The position numbers and the translations under genes were made by a program. Shown here one piece after another: positions 51,050 through 64,000 of a stretch of DNA of 64,000 bases. This DNA is from Blasia pusilla (Eukaryota; Marchantiophyta; Marchantiopsida; Blasiales): NCBI GenBank assembly GCA_050084515.1, contig CM114272.1:11284001-11348000 (forward strand). Direction: 5' to 3'. The stretch's first letter is position 1, and each line of letters begins with the position of its first letter. The notes beneath the pieces were generated by a model. The model had not been told where the DNA came from and made no database searches. It saw nothing but the letters and a program-made list of their open reading frames with translations.

Positions 51050-51547
51050 TGTCACGTCTTTTAGGATAGATCGATGAGATCTAGTAGAGCGCGTTTGTGA
51101 GTAGTGGAGGACAAGCTCAGTAGGTCGACGATGACATGTTGAAGCCCCGAGAAACGTCAGAGAGCAGGTTTCCCCTTCGTTTCGGCTCATTTGGAGCCAT
51201 ATTGAGGAACTTACTATTTTAGGTAAGTACCATTTTGAGTATATGATCGACTTTATATTTTTGGTAAGTAGCCCCTCCTACATCAGGTCAAGAGCCAAGG
51301 AGGTGACTTGGGAAAATAGGTTACCATGGAGAGTGGGTTTGGTTTGACATTGAGAGAGATATGTGAAAGTGCACACATGTGAGAACTATGGTGTTGTGAG
51401 AGATATTGAATCTTATTTTATTGGAGATATTTTGGTACTTCTTGTCTCGTTGTTTGGATGCCTTGAGTTACCATGGGATCGTGCGTGTTTGTGTGTGTGT
51501 TCGGTGAGAGCAATGTATGTTGTATAGCGATGTTTATGTGCACGACA
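51050..51547 (-). mobile_element. Solo-LTR-like element, diverged copy 3
   Basis: About 498 bp. On plus it starts TGTCACGTCT, matching the TGTCACATCT start of copy 1, and ends GTATGTTGTATAGCGAT...GCACGACA, matching copy 1's end. Flanks are AACC and ACCC. The middle has diverged and instead resembles the repeat at 2281-2700. Confidence 0.6.
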
Positions 51548-54500
51548 ACCCCATTATAGAAATAACTAACTTACAAGTAAGTAGATTAATTTTGGAAAGT
51601 TGGGAGGAAAAGAGAAAAATGACGAGTTGTGGAGACAAAAGTGGAATCTATGGCCAAGGTCTCGTTGTTTGCAAGTGCCTTGTAATTTCTTCGTGATTTC
51701 CATTTACAAGTCACTTTGCAAGTATAGAAACTTGCAAATCGTCCTCCAAAATCACTTGCAAACTATCAAGTTTGCGAGTAAAATTTTTTTGAGTTGTTTG
51801 CAAAGATTGTGCATCTCCCAAGACTTAAAAAAATGCAAGGCAGTGCACTCATAGATTGTGAGTACTTACGAGTTGCACTTGCAAGCAACAAGGTCCTCGT
51901 AAGTCATGTGTGTCTTGCGTGATTAGGAAATGCACAAGGCACACAAACGACTTGCAAACGTTAGTGTGGTTGGAGAGTAGATCACGCTCGCATAAGACTC
52001 ACAAATGGATTGCAAATGGCTCACATGAGGTGGACTCGCAAAGTAGTAGACCACGACAAAAAACATGACTCGCAAGATGGCCTTGGTGTGTCCCTCATCC
52101 CTAGTAGTGGGACCTACTAAGTCCACTAGAAAGTGGGAAAAAGGACCCTCCCCATCCCTCTCTAGAACATTGCATGGAACAAAAATAGACAAAGTTCCCT
52201 TTTCTTACTTCTAATGAAGGATTTCAAAATCCAACTACCTATGAAAATTCATTAAGATAACAACCATACCACATGATATGGTGTGGTATAAGAATAATGG
52301 TAAATTTATTAATATATACCATTTAAATAAACATGTAAATAATTATCATGGGGTAAAATATTAATCTTAATATTTTACCTATATTAAAATATTAATATGT
52401 GTAAAATCTTTGATTAATTAATAAAAAATGCTAGTGAGAATTTTTATTAAATGACTACACATAGAAATCCATGGATACTAAATTGTGAGAAAAAAATATG
52501 AAAAAATCCTTGAAATATATAATAAATCTTGAAACTGAAATTATTTATCTTAAATCTTTCAGTAAGAGTTGCCTCTCTAAGGTTCTTGGCATGAAGCCGA
52601 ATGATTACATCTTAGGTGTTCCAAGTTTGGAGGGGTCACTCTAAGATCTTACAATTCAATTTGAAGGTGGCATTGGACTACTTTGGTCAAATCAGGCCAA
52701 CGTACACGTACTCCTAGAATTATGCTCCATGGACACTTACTTTGTTTTCATGTAACCCTAGTGCGCAAGTGGGATGGGGCATGTTGTTGCTAAAGAACAC
52801 TTCTCCTCCTAGTATAACATTCACCACTTGGGTTGTTGATGAATTTGGGTTATGTTGTATAATACTTGTATCCCCCAACCCCTCCTCATCAACAATCAAT
52901 TGTTTAGAGAATTGATTGGTGTGAGTTTTTCCTCCTTCGCTTTTGTTGTCATTCATTTCCCAACCAAATTTTCATCTCCTTTTATGTCTTCCCCTTGTTT
53001 TAACTTTTTACAATAATCCATTCACCCAAGTGAAAATTTCATATTGTTGAGTAAATAAAATAGAATGTACACAGTCCCAACTGATTTACACAAAGATATT
53101 TTTCCCATATACAAATTAAGACCTTTTGCAATGGTGAAACACCTATTCTCCCAAGACCCTCTTACAATATAGCACAAGCAAAAAAGTCATGGTACATTTT
53201 TGTAAAATTTATTGTTTGGAGTGGAAGAATTTACTATGTATTTCACTGGGACCATGGGGACTTGTCACACTTTATTGAAAGAACTATTTTGCTCTCAGAA
53301 AGAGCGTTTGTTACACGGGATTGTATAGTGTAGTCGAATGGATGGGTTTTTAGTTTTTATATCCCTTTGTTCTTATTAGCTTTTTGAAAAGGGGCTTTGA
53401 TTGATAAATGGGGAGAGCAAAGAAAGTGCCGAGGGTATTAATAATTGGAGAAGAAACAAAACACAATGTCATAGTTTTCGTACATTTTCTACATTTTTTC
53501 TAAATCATTCAAAGCAAGGTCTTTTGTCCATATCTTATTTTCAGTTTTAAAGCCATACTATTAAAATGGTATTTATATATGATAATATAATTTACGTTAT
53601 TGTGAAAAATTTATTAAAAATGATTATATATATAGCCCCGATGATGAAAAAATATTTAGTTTTTCTCGTTAATTAAATATTCTTGTACACGGGAAGACTA
53701 AAAACTTATACGCCGATACGAAGCCTTCCCAAACCCTGTCCTCTTTTAAATCATACTTTTCATGCATTTCACGAGGGGGCAAACGTGATGAAAGACTTTT
53801 ATGTTCTCAATAATCGAACTTGGGATAGGGGTGTAACTAGAGCTACGAGTAGGCCCATGCACCATGCGCGAACAAAATACTTTGGCTGTAGATTCTAAGT
53901 TCTTGTAGAGGAGGGATAGAGAAAAACTAGTTTGGCTTTAGATTCTAAGTTCTTGTAGAGGAGGATAGAGAAAATATAGTTTGTACCATGGATCCAAAAT
54001 TTGCAAATTCGGATGATGGGTGCACAAATATTTGTTTGGGTTTCTCGTGCCATGAATGCAAAAACCGACTAGAGTTTTTTGCCAATGAACAAAAAAAACA
54101 TGAGTGATGGAAAGTAGACTTGAATTCTTTTGAATGCCATAGAACATTCATATGAAGAAAGAGGGGAAAACATATAGAGGAAAAAACTTTGGGCGACACA
54201 AAATGGACGAGAACACTTCGAGCGACTGGAGAGCGGAAGTGGTCATTTTCACTCCTCGTTAATATTGACACTCACTCACTTCCCGCTTCATTCATTCAAG
54301 ATTGCCCCTCTTAACGATTCTCATCATCCACAAGTCATACTCCACTCAATACAATCACCCACAAGCCACGAACTAATAAGTTCCGAGTTTCTAGTACTGT
54401 ATGTTTAGGCGGTCCCAACTGCCGCAAAGCCGGAAAGCATTTACAAAGGGACGAAAATTCTTCACCTCTTTACACAATTTGTCCTTCCCATGCGAGCAAC

Positions 54501-55152
54501 AGATTCAGAAACGGAGGTGAGTGTTTTTTTTCTTCGATCATAGCAACGCCTTCAGAAATGAAGTCGAGCGTTACTTGAGGTGCGCCCGTCGACGAGAGCT
54601 CAGCGTGCGACGCACACATCACTTATGTTCGCGCTCTTCGGTGTTTGGGTTCGACAAACGCGCGATTTAGGGAGTTGAGGAGAAGTGAGTTCAAGGCCTC
54701 GGATTTCTCGCCCCTGCCCCGCTCTCGTCTCTTGATTCAGAGCAGGTGAGATATGCTTCAGCGATGCAGACTGCAGTACTGGATCGTCCATGGTACATCA
54801 CCGAACGATCCCAGAATCCGTCCCCAGATGTGTCTCCCGCATCTACAGCAGAGGTGTGTGCGCGTGCTATGGCAATGCGCTTGCACAGTTGCGGTTTCGG
54901 GCGTATATACAGCTTTTTCTGTGCGAGCATCATGCAACCGAACTTGCGCAGTAGACGGAAGAACGTGTGCCATCAGCCTCCGAGTGTCGCATGGGACGGG
55001 ACACTCGGAGTCGATGGAAGTGAGTGGAACGGAGAACACACGGCTTTCGCCGTGAGGTACTACGAGTCATTTTGAGGCAGAGAAGTGGCTAATCCCTGTG
55101 GGTGGGAGAGGAAGAGTGTGTGTGTGTGTGTGGGAGGAGGAAGGGTGATGGC
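51548..55152. other. AT-rich intergenic DNA; 3' flank of the ABCG gene
   Basis: No supported gene. It includes a 50-bp tandem duplication at 53881-53979. From about 54.4 kb composition becomes GC-richer and short frames on both strands (54746-55075) appear, but none has a domain. Confidence 0.5.
53881..53979. repeat. 50-bp tandem duplication
   Basis: TTTGGCTGTAGATTCTAAGT... at 53881-53930 is repeated at 53931-53979 with a few changes (GGAGGGATAG versus GGAGGATAG). Confidence 0.9.
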
Positions 55153-58100
55153 TCACTTTTGCCGTTTTCTATGGCACAGAATTAGGCACACCAGCGCCAG
55201 TGTTCTTGCTCCCACACCATAGCCCAAGAGAATACCGACATCCCGGAGACGGTGGCCGATGTTGTAGCCCTTGTCAATCATCGCTCCGCACCGCGTGATC
55301 AACCACACACCTGTATACCTGAAACGCAGCGCACCCGATTAGCGATTCCGCGCTTCCATCAACCTCAATTCCCAAGGTGCTGCTAGGGAGTGGGCTGGGG
55401 GAACGGGGGGAGCACGAGCATGGTGAAATGCGAATGGACTTGATGGATTTAGGCTCAAAGTCTTCGACTGCGCTACTCGAAACCGAAGGTGTTCGGAAGT
55501 AGTGCGGTGGAGGACCAGTGCATCCGCAATCGGATATGGATGGCATGCCTCACACATGTGATTGTGTGAGTGAGAAACTCGTTCGGGCATGATAAGAAGG
55601 ACGCAAGAATTGTGCATCTGGAAAGATTGGGGGAAAGCCGTTGCATGAGGGCGTTTTTTATCTGCTTTTGGTGAGTTCCTACGTTTAAAGCTCGAGCTCA
55701 GACAAAAGTACCTTTCGGCGTTCGCAATGACATACGCTTCGAGTGCGTATTGGGCGAAGGATAGCTTCGCGATTGTAGCCCGAATGCCCTCTCCCGAGGT
55801 AGTAACCATTAACGTGGCGAGGACTGGTATGAATACCGAAAACTGTCACAGAAACGATCATTGTCAGTCAGTCATCAATCAGTCACTTCGCTTAAAACCT
55901 TCTACAATCCTCACCGTCTTTGTTTCAAACCATAGCAATGACTCTGGACATGCTTCGATTTGCAATTGTCCTCACAGTGATCGAGACCCCCAATTTCAGC
56001 CACGGCCAGCCATCTACGGCAAGGAAAGGAACGAAGCGTCAGAATAATACTCTTATCGAACTGCCCTACATCGCGGATCGGTTCAAGATACGAGTCCGCC
56101 AAGCGCATCTAATGTGGGTATCTCAACCTTGCGCGAACCTGTTCTACAAGGAGGAGGGAGAGAGATTGCTATGGATATCGAATACGGCGTCATGACAGCG
56201 ATTATCGACCCAGTGATGAGAGAGCCGTACCAACTGAGCCGGTTGAGGGTTCATGATAATCGCTAGGATGTACGCGATTCCCGTCACGCAATACACCAGG
56301 GCCAGAGTGATGATGTAGTTGGAGACGAAGGTCGATCGCGGATCGTTGAAGAAGTAGAACATGGAGAGGTACACTACAGGTTTGATGAGCGTGTTGAAAA
56401 GGTCCACTGTGTCTTTCGCCAGAAAGAAGGAAAGTCTGTTGATACCCGAAGCGCTCTCCCTCCAGAAGTTCAACTTGTCCGTCGTGAATGTTCTCAATGA
56501 TGCGATCATGACCAGAAGGGCTGCATCCAACGCCATTCATCCGACAGTCAAGCGGCAGAGTCCGAACCAACACTGGAGAGAAAGGATCCCGGCGCTCCGA
56601 AGAGAGTGGAACAGGAGGATTTCAACGACAAGCGGAATAAGAATGCTTACACAACGCGATGATCGTGTAAGTGTATCCCTTGGCTCCCAGATTAGAATCC
56701 GTCCAGTCCGCCGTCGCTCCCATAGCTATACCGGCCAAGAGCAATATGATGTAATCCTGAGCATACAGTCTGGTCTCTCGGAAGTTCTGCTTAGACACCC
56801 TGTTTCAGGCGCGAGGAAATCATCAGAGATGTGCACGAAATCTCGTGGGGGTGCAGAAGGGGATACAAAACCAGTCCCGCAAATCCGAAGAAAGGAACAA
56901 GGCATGGATCGATCCATCAATCCGACTGTCACCGAAAGTGTAGGGGACGTTCGATCGAAGCAGAGGAGAGGAGAGGGCAGAGAATCGTCGTACCTTGCCA
57001 AGATAAGACGATATTGGCTGAAGAATCCTGGCGTCTGGCGACCGGACAAGTCCCTGACGCTTGAGAAAGAGCTCTCGATCGCGTCCCATGTCAACACGAC
57101 GTACACGCGCATTTCATCCCAAACGTCCCGAGTGAAAGATTTGGTGTGGTCCGAAGACGTTCTCACGGAATCGTCCCAACGATTCGGAGTCCCGCCATCG
57201 ACTTCGCCGGTGCCGTCTCGCAGCTCAGGAGGTATTGCGTAGTTTTTGTGAGACATCCAGCGCACTGGCAGGGACTTCGGGTCGAAGTTCGGGTCGTTCT
57301 CGGGCGAGACTATGCCCTCCAGGACATCCATGAAATAGTCTGGAGGATTGATGCGGTCGGGAACACGGAATCCCAAATGTTGGAAGTACTCTTCGACGTC
57401 CTCCACCGGGCCCAAGTAAACGGTGTAGCCTCCCTTTGCCAAGAGCATCACGTCGTCGAACATTCGAAACAGCCCGTAGCTGAATTCCAATCGAACACGC
57501 GAGTTAGCGGGGCCTATTTGCTCTGGATTTCTAGGCGATCACGCACTTTCTCCCGCAGCTTGCATTTCGAGGTGATCAAAGAGAGGAGGGGGGGGGGGGA
57601 CATTCTCCGAAAGGCTTCCTGACACAACCCCTATCCATCCATCCATCCATCTATCTTCCTATCGATCTTCATCGACCATCAGATGAATAGCATTGCGAAA
57701 CCACGCTCCGCGGAGTTGTGATTGGCAACGACAGTCGAGTTCCGTTGAACGGACTGGGGAAAGAGCGCAGGGCTGTCGCGGAATCAGTTGACATGCTTTC
57801 GGGAGAAACATGGGGCAAGAGACTCGCTTGCACAAATCTCAACCACTTGAGAGAGAAAGATCCGACTACTAGTGCGCACCTGGGCTGATGAAGCACCACG
57901 CAGACATTCACGCCCCACGCTGCTTCCCGGCGCAGCGCTTGCAGGACCAGGCGCGATGAAGTGCTGTCTAGCCCTGATGTCGGCTCGTCTAAGATCAGGA
58001 GAGATGGTTCGATTACAAGCTCCATCGCCACATTGACTCGTTTCCGTTGTCCTCCGGATATTCCTCTCTTCTCCACCGTTCCCACCAGTGAGTCTCGTAT

Positions 58101-61100
58101 GGGCATCAACCCCAACGTGTTGATGATGCGCTCTACCACCAACACTCTCTCTCGTTTCGGAATGCTCGCTGGAAGTCTAGCGGCCCAAAAAAAGCAAACG
58201 AAAGCAATCAGAATCAGAACTGAGCCATGGCGAAGCGGTTCTCACAATCAGTCAGAGATTCCTCTAGCGATGGTAGATTTGGATCTACAATCCTTGCTGC
58301 TGCTGCCTTACCTCGTCGTTTCCCACTTCGAACTGATCTGAGCAATAATCGACTGGCTCCCAACAGATGGCAAGTCAGACATCTAGACACTCCGATATGA
58401 ATGTATGATGATGGGAATCGATCATTCGTTGCCAATCGATTGGGAGCACTGTCAATCTATCATATCGCTGACAGGATCTAGGAATCGGCGACCATCGAGG
58501 CAAACCACAGGTTTTTTCGGGAAGAGAGGAAGAATGAGACCTGTATTTCGCGCTGAATTGAAGATTCTCCTCCACTGTCAAAGTCCCGTGAACGACGTCA
58601 TCCTGAGGCACAAACCCAATGATCCGCTTGTAAGATTGGATTGAACCCGGGTGCCCATTTATAAACACTTGCCCGGTAATCCTGCTGCCTGTCTCCTTCC
58701 CAGCCAAAGCGTTCAAGAATGTCGTTTTCCCGGCGCCCGAAGGACCCATCACTGCAGACACTCGGCACGGGCTGAATTTGCCCGTGACATTGCTGAGGAT
58801 TTTCCTCCCGCTGCCTTTCAGAGTGAGAGAGAGACCAACAAAGCTAAGCTCTATCCTGAACCTTCCCTTCCCCACGAGCAGCTCCTGAAATCCGTCTGAA
58901 ACCACCACCTCCTCCAAGTTGAACTCCTTCATTTGGTGCGTGGCCTTCTCCTTCTCAATCTGCCCATACGCATACTTGTAGATTTGGCTGCGCGTGTGCG
59001 GCAGCTTCGGAGGCCCGGGATCTGCAGACCGTTCGCTCTTCTTCATCGAACGCGAGGCATCCGATTCCGCCTCCGAATTCTGTGTGCACACAGGAGGCAC
59101 TGGCACGGGGTCGTACAGATCACAACTGACAGGCTGCTGCTCGAATGAATAGAGGTCAGCAGTCCAAGCAATGCTACTTCCCTGGTGAGCAGAATCATCC
59201 CCCAGCAAACGAGACTCCTGCTCGATCATCTCCTTGTCCTCCTCGATTGCTGCAGTGACGCCGAGGCCGGTGGGTAGCGGCCCGGATCGCGCCCCGAGTG
59301 GACGCCCCGATCGCTGGACATTGGAAGGCCCCGGAAGTGGACCGGATCGGTGTCCAGTGGGAAGCGGATCATCGGTGACTGATTTAGATTTCTTCCTGCT
59401 CAAACTGCGAGTCAGCTCCCCCGAAAACTTGACTGCCTGCTTGCTCGCGTTCTTCGCAGCTTCCACGGCTTTCCTCCATCTTTCGACGGCAGTCAGATGT
59501 TCTCGTGCTTGTCGGGCAGCGGTCTCTCGCGCCTTCCACTTCCTTCTCTGACTAATATCCATCAATTGCTCTGAGCAGTTGTAGATCAGCAGCAGGATGA
59601 CGAACAATACCACCTGCAGGATTGCACTGGATGAATAAATAACAACACAAGGAGGCCATACATGCAGAATCTTTTCAGGACTTCGTGGATCTATACTACT
59701 GCAGCTTATGAATGCGAAGCACTGAGCTGGAGTTGCAAGCTCACGATGAGGAGTATTCCGGTGCTGGTCAGATTTTGGGACTTCTGTCCTCCGGTGGTGC
59801 ATTTGGAGAGGAAAGAGCACTCTGCAAGGAACAAAAACAACCCCTGCATGTCAGGAGATTTAGTTGTATCACTCAAACTTCCCAGGTAATCGCTCTACCA
59901 CGCGTGAGAGCATTTTCTGAAAGTGCTCAAGGGGAAGGCCCAGCTCTCTCTCTCTCTCTCAAGGCTACGACAGGCACTACTTAATGAGTACAGTCTCTCT
60001 CTCTCTCGTTTGGTCAGCACTCACACTATATGAGAGTGTCTCCCTCCTCTCATATGGTACCTTCTTCACTTGCTTCTCTCTCTACACCCATCCCAGTCTC
60101 AAGCACCGTCCAACCAGGGCGCGGGGTCTATGGTCGCAAGGCTACGACAGCCACTACTTAATGAGTACAGTCTCTCTCTCCAACCTTGATTCATTGCCCA
60201 AAGCTGCTGCACTGGTAAGTAATGTCTATTGGGGATCCCAATCAGGTAAAGTGGATGGTGTGGTGAAGAGTTTCTTGGTTGAAACTTGGAAGCTCCGCAC
60301 AAACACGTTGTTTGGTCAGCACTCACACTATATGAGAGTGTCTCCCTCCTCTCATATGGTACCTTCTTCACTTGCTTCTCTCTACACCCATCCCAGTCTC
60401 AAGCACCGTCCAACCAGGGCGCGGGGAGTATGGTCGCAAGGCTACGACCGTCACTACTTAATGAGTACAGTCTCTCTCTCTCCAACCCGAAACTCCAAAG
60501 TCTGGATCACACTCTGCGACATGTTCTCTAACGGATCAGAAGGCGCAGGAGTTACCCGAATCCTGTCACTAGAACCGAGAGAGTATGCTCATAGAAAGAC
60601 TGCTAAGATTGAAAACCTGCCGGGTCCTCGAGAGATTTGCTTAGACGATCAAATTAACGAGACAAACCCGACACTGCAGTTGTTGATTTCAGGGATTGCC
60701 TCTCACCAAATCTCCACAAAGAACCAATCACGAGAAGAGTTCCGCGGGGTTCCTTGTACGAGAGTCTTTTTCAGGATGAGAACTGGACCAAGACTACCGA
60801 ATACACTGTCATCAAGCGCAGGATTAAATACGGTTCAAGCTCCATTCCCATTGACGGAGTGGACAAGGTCCTGACCTTTCAGCGAAAACTCCATGACTCC
60901 TGACACTATGCAGATCCTCAGGAGGTGAGGACAGTGAAAGAACTTCGAAGCCCACTACCTACACAAACACTTCCCTACGCACCAGGTTTCAGAAGATCTC
61001 TCGGTCCGAATCAAAGCTAAACATGGGCAAAAAATGGGAAGCCACGGAGATCTGTCTACCTCCTTATGATGCGACTACACAGCGCAAGCTGCCAGACGCA

Positions 61101-64000
61101 GCAGACATAGAAGGGCCAACACTAGCCCATATACCCCGACGTACAGCACAGCAGCAGCACTAATCAACTGTGATTCTGAAACGATTTGACTGGCTCCTCT
61201 CCGCTGGTTTGCTCAGGTACACAGCAGGTTTTCATGCGGAGCTCTCTTCTCAATGCAGCGCCATATTCAGCGGTTTGTGAAAACATGACAAGCCAGGACC
61301 CCCTAAATTGTAGTGTACACATGAACAGAACTTGAGAACCTCGGGAGAAAGCTTACTGTTCTCGTGCGTGGAACCAGCTCGGCAGTAGTGCCTGCAGAAC
61401 CCAATGAGCAGGGCGATCAATCCAGACTGATTCATTCACAACCCTTGCACGCCATCGCAACTAGCTCTCAGCAGGCACCACAAAGACAAGAGCGTGAGAA
61501 TGCAAAGCTAATCCGTCCAGACCAGAGGCTACTACTACGAGCATGAAGGTGGACAATACCCGGCCTCACATCGGTCCATTTCTGTAGTTCCTGGGCAATA
61601 GTGCCCAGCTTCACAAAACATCCCTTTTGATTGCTCGTATGTCAGCCAGAGATCAGCACCACCGCATGGAGAATTGCTTCCTGAGTGCACCTCATATTTG
61701 TATCTGCCAAGAAAACATGCTCGAACTTTCAGCTCCTTTAGAAACTCGATCCGGCCAGCCAGCCAGTCACGCACAGGGGAAAAACGGACATCGAAATGAG
61801 CTCTTTCAAAGAACTTGCACTGGCAGCTTCTCATAACTACAAATGCATGACGTCCTCGAATGCACTCCACACTCGTCACATGAACAGCTTTGCTTCCTCG
61901 ACGTGTTGCACCGAATCCTCTGGCCGATTGAACAGCAACACATCTGAACCTCTCAAACGGTGGACGATATGTTGGAAACTTTCTTCAGTCAACAAGAAAG
62001 AAAGCCAAATTGACTGCTACTTACGGTTCACAACTTCCCGTAGACTCCACAAAATTCGCCAGAGGGCAGTAAGCACCAAGAGGACAAGCTATTCATATGC
62101 ACAACAGACAGATCCGCAACTGTCAACGCGTTAGTGCCATGAAAAACTTCAGACATTTCGCAGTTTCACCTTATCCTGCCCATCCCAAACCTGACCCCAT
62201 GCAGTACCTCCCTCCCATCCCCATCTACTCACGACGCGAGGAAGCACGAGGGCAAATTGTAAACGTCGCCTCTCCATCTCCATGCTTGCGAATTGATCGT
62301 CGCTCGTCGATAGTGCTACATTCCCGAAAAGGACGGTACAAGAATTACATGACGAAAGAGCCCAAACTGCGCTCCTGCCTGTCGAAGAGCATCGATGTTT
62401 TCCTCTCTTATCACTCGGTATAGAGGCAACTTACGCATCATACAGGTGAGACCGCGGGGGCAGAAGAATCCTGGACAACAAGGTTGAGGACTCGAGAAGC
62501 GCACGGGGATGCCGTTCGCCACATCTGATTGTGAAGTGCCATTGGAGACGGATAATCCGGACCACCCCGGATCGCAAGCTGCCGACCAACTGAAGGAATT
62601 GCAGTTGACAGTAGGAGGAGGTCCAGGATCCTTCATGCGGGAAATCTGGCTGACGTAGAACGATATTTCGGCTTCCCCGCACATCCGGTCCACGAAAGTG
62701 TCTCCTGCGAACCAAGATGCGCACACATCAGTGCAGCAGAGCGACGAACTAAAACCATCACAGCCGATGCTTCGCATCGCTGATAAGCCGTGTTCGTTAG
62801 AAAGATTAGATGGGATTGTATGGATGTAGGTGAGTGATTCTAGGACGGAGGTTGTCAAATATCATGAGCCAATCCAGAGTTGAGACAGTTCTGCGACAGA
62901 AAACGTGAAGCCCCAGAGGATTCACTTCGGTACCGGAGCCCGCAGCTCGTGCAATGACGACGGTGAAAAATTTGTCACATTAGCCATCCCTAGTCGATCG
63001 AGGAGAGTTCACACTGACCTCGACAAGATTCTCTCATAAGATTTCGCGGGAATGCTCAGACCACGACTCCTGCTCTCGGAAACTAAGATTTCAACTCAAC
63101 AGGATCAATTTAGGTGGACTGCTCCAAGAAAGACGCTCGCCAAAGCTCCAGAAGGTCAGAGGCATTCAGGCCTACCTAGCAAGAGGAAGCATTCTCGTAG
63201 AACTGACGAATTTGAGCTGACATCGAAGGTGCTCCGCTTATCGGCCTCCCTGCATTCCCGGGAGGAACACCCGATTAGAATAACCAAGGCAGAGCGAAGG
63301 GATATCACTGCGCACAGCATCCGAATCTCGCGCAGATGGTTCGCACCAAATCCGCTGCTGGATACACCCGACACGAGTGCCGCCAGACCGACGGGAGACT
63401 GGACATCTCTTTCGGTCTAATTCTCGTCCCGACAGCAGGATTTTCGGGATTGCGTTCGCGGGCACCATATGCACAACCCGCAGAAATTGCAACTAGTACT
63501 ACTACCTGTTCAGATACCGACTTCATCCACAACACAGAGACGCGGCCAGACGCTCCCACTTCCATAGAAGCAACTATCTAACGGACATCTTCTTGAGCCC
63601 TTCCTTCAGCCGCACGAGTCGGATTGAGAGCCCGATCACGCCTCCACTATGCGCATACGATCAAAATTCGTATGCAGTCTACCGGAGGCGTGGAACTGCT
63701 TGAAAAGAAGTTGGAGTGAGAGTAAATGTCTCCAGAAATGCCCGTCTTCCAGCGAACAGAAAAAACTCACAAGCTCCCCGTCGTGAGCGCGACGTCCAGA
63801 ATCTGAAGAAATACGTCGAAAGGAAGATCATCGAACTTACACGTCCTGAATGCAGAAGCCGTATCTTTTCGCGACTTCAGCTGTGATCAAGTCGCCCGAT
63901 CGAGTGAAATTGTCCATAACGTATTGGGGCAGCTGATCTGTGGGGTTGAAACTCTGATCCCAACCTGGGGGTGAGTTGTCAGGTACGCGAGGAAGAGAAT
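55153..64000 (-). CDS. ABCG half-transporter, ABCG24/ABCG28 type (5' end beyond window)
   Basis: Exons seen: 63841->64000, 62435-62704, 62025-62088, 61560-61703, 61357-61391, 58541-59726, 57880-58176, 56994-57479, 56651-56799, 56231-56520, 55712-55842, 55153-55318; one or more exons between 62705 and 63840 are unresolved. All listed junctions from 62435 down are GT-AG with matching phase. Order of domains: extracellular Cys-rich part ([50 protein letters not shown]), a membrane span ending IYNCSEQ, a basic linker, then the ATPase: Walker [11 protein letters not shown]-loop FVPQDD, signature ISGGQRKR, Walker B LLILDEP, H-loop VVLHQPS. The membrane domain follows ([61 protein letters not shown]), with stop after HRKRQK. 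Half-size transporters of this type work as dimers; Arabidopsis ABCG28 acts in pollen-tube tip growth. Substrate here unknown. Catalytic motifs all look intact. Confidence 0.93.
59961..60487. repeat. 302-bp-period direct repeat inside a large ABCG intron
   Basis: Unit cores at 60008-60185 and 60310-60487 are about 178 bp each and nearly identical (GTTTGGTCAGCACTCACAC ... GAGTACAGTCTCTCTC). A partial third copy of the unit's end is at 59961-60007. The repeat makes a 296-codon plus-strand frame (59984-60874) that I do not regard as a gene: it lies in the 1630-bp intron 59727-61356, is Ser-rich and has no domain. Confidence 0.85.

Noticed and set aside
56361-57242. 293-codon plus-strand frame
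   Set aside because: Antisense shadow of three well-supported ABCG exons.
59984-60874. 296-codon plus-strand frame
   Set aside because: Created by a 302-bp tandem duplication within an intron of the minus-strand ABCG gene; no domain.

Overview
The window is nuclear DNA of a land plant. Genes have short GT-AG introns and plant-type families: an ABCG half-transporter of the plant ABCG24/ABCG28 type, a plant nucleotide-sugar/triose-phosphate transporter-family protein and a plant THADA-like fragment. GC-rich gene islands lie in long AT-rich, transposon-filled stretches with very long (CT)n and (CA)n arrays. A bryophyte is my best guess, from the type of LINE reverse transcriptase and the compact introns; this is inference and no species is claimed.

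Layout. 1-10.8 kb is gene-free and AT-rich, with a decayed Ty1/copia element (about 4.07-8.4 kb, minus strand) that carries a nested solo-LTR-like insertion. 10.8-14.4 kb holds an unrecognised plus-strand gene: a multi-pass membrane protein joined across a C7 run, in another frame, to a cysteine/tryptophan tandem-repeat tail. 16.37-19.55 kb (minus) is a complete four-exon transporter gene (334 aa). 21.2-24.9 kb (minus) is a degenerate but apparently full-length LINE flanked by a 9-bp target-site duplication; a 5'-truncated copy with its own 9-bp duplication lies at 45.4-46.6 kb on plus. 28.86-30.55 kb (minus) is a broken THADA-like fragment. 31.6-34.06 kb (plus) is a BED-finger-like reading frame split in two, followed by segmental repeats to about 35.5 kb. 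38.9-40.7 kb has a second solo-LTR-like copy, giant microsatellites and tRNA-like repeat pieces. 41-54 kb is mostly unannotatable AT-rich DNA with a third solo-LTR-like copy at 51.05-51.55 kb. 55.15-64 kb (minus) is an ABCG transporter gene whose 5' end runs off the window.

There is no operon-like organisation. Two genes look intact or nearly so (the transporter and the ABCG gene), one looks coding but frame-split (the membrane/repeat-tail gene), and the rest are mobile elements or relics. Exon borders below were found by eye from splice signals, phase continuity and remembered family patterns; no alignment was run.
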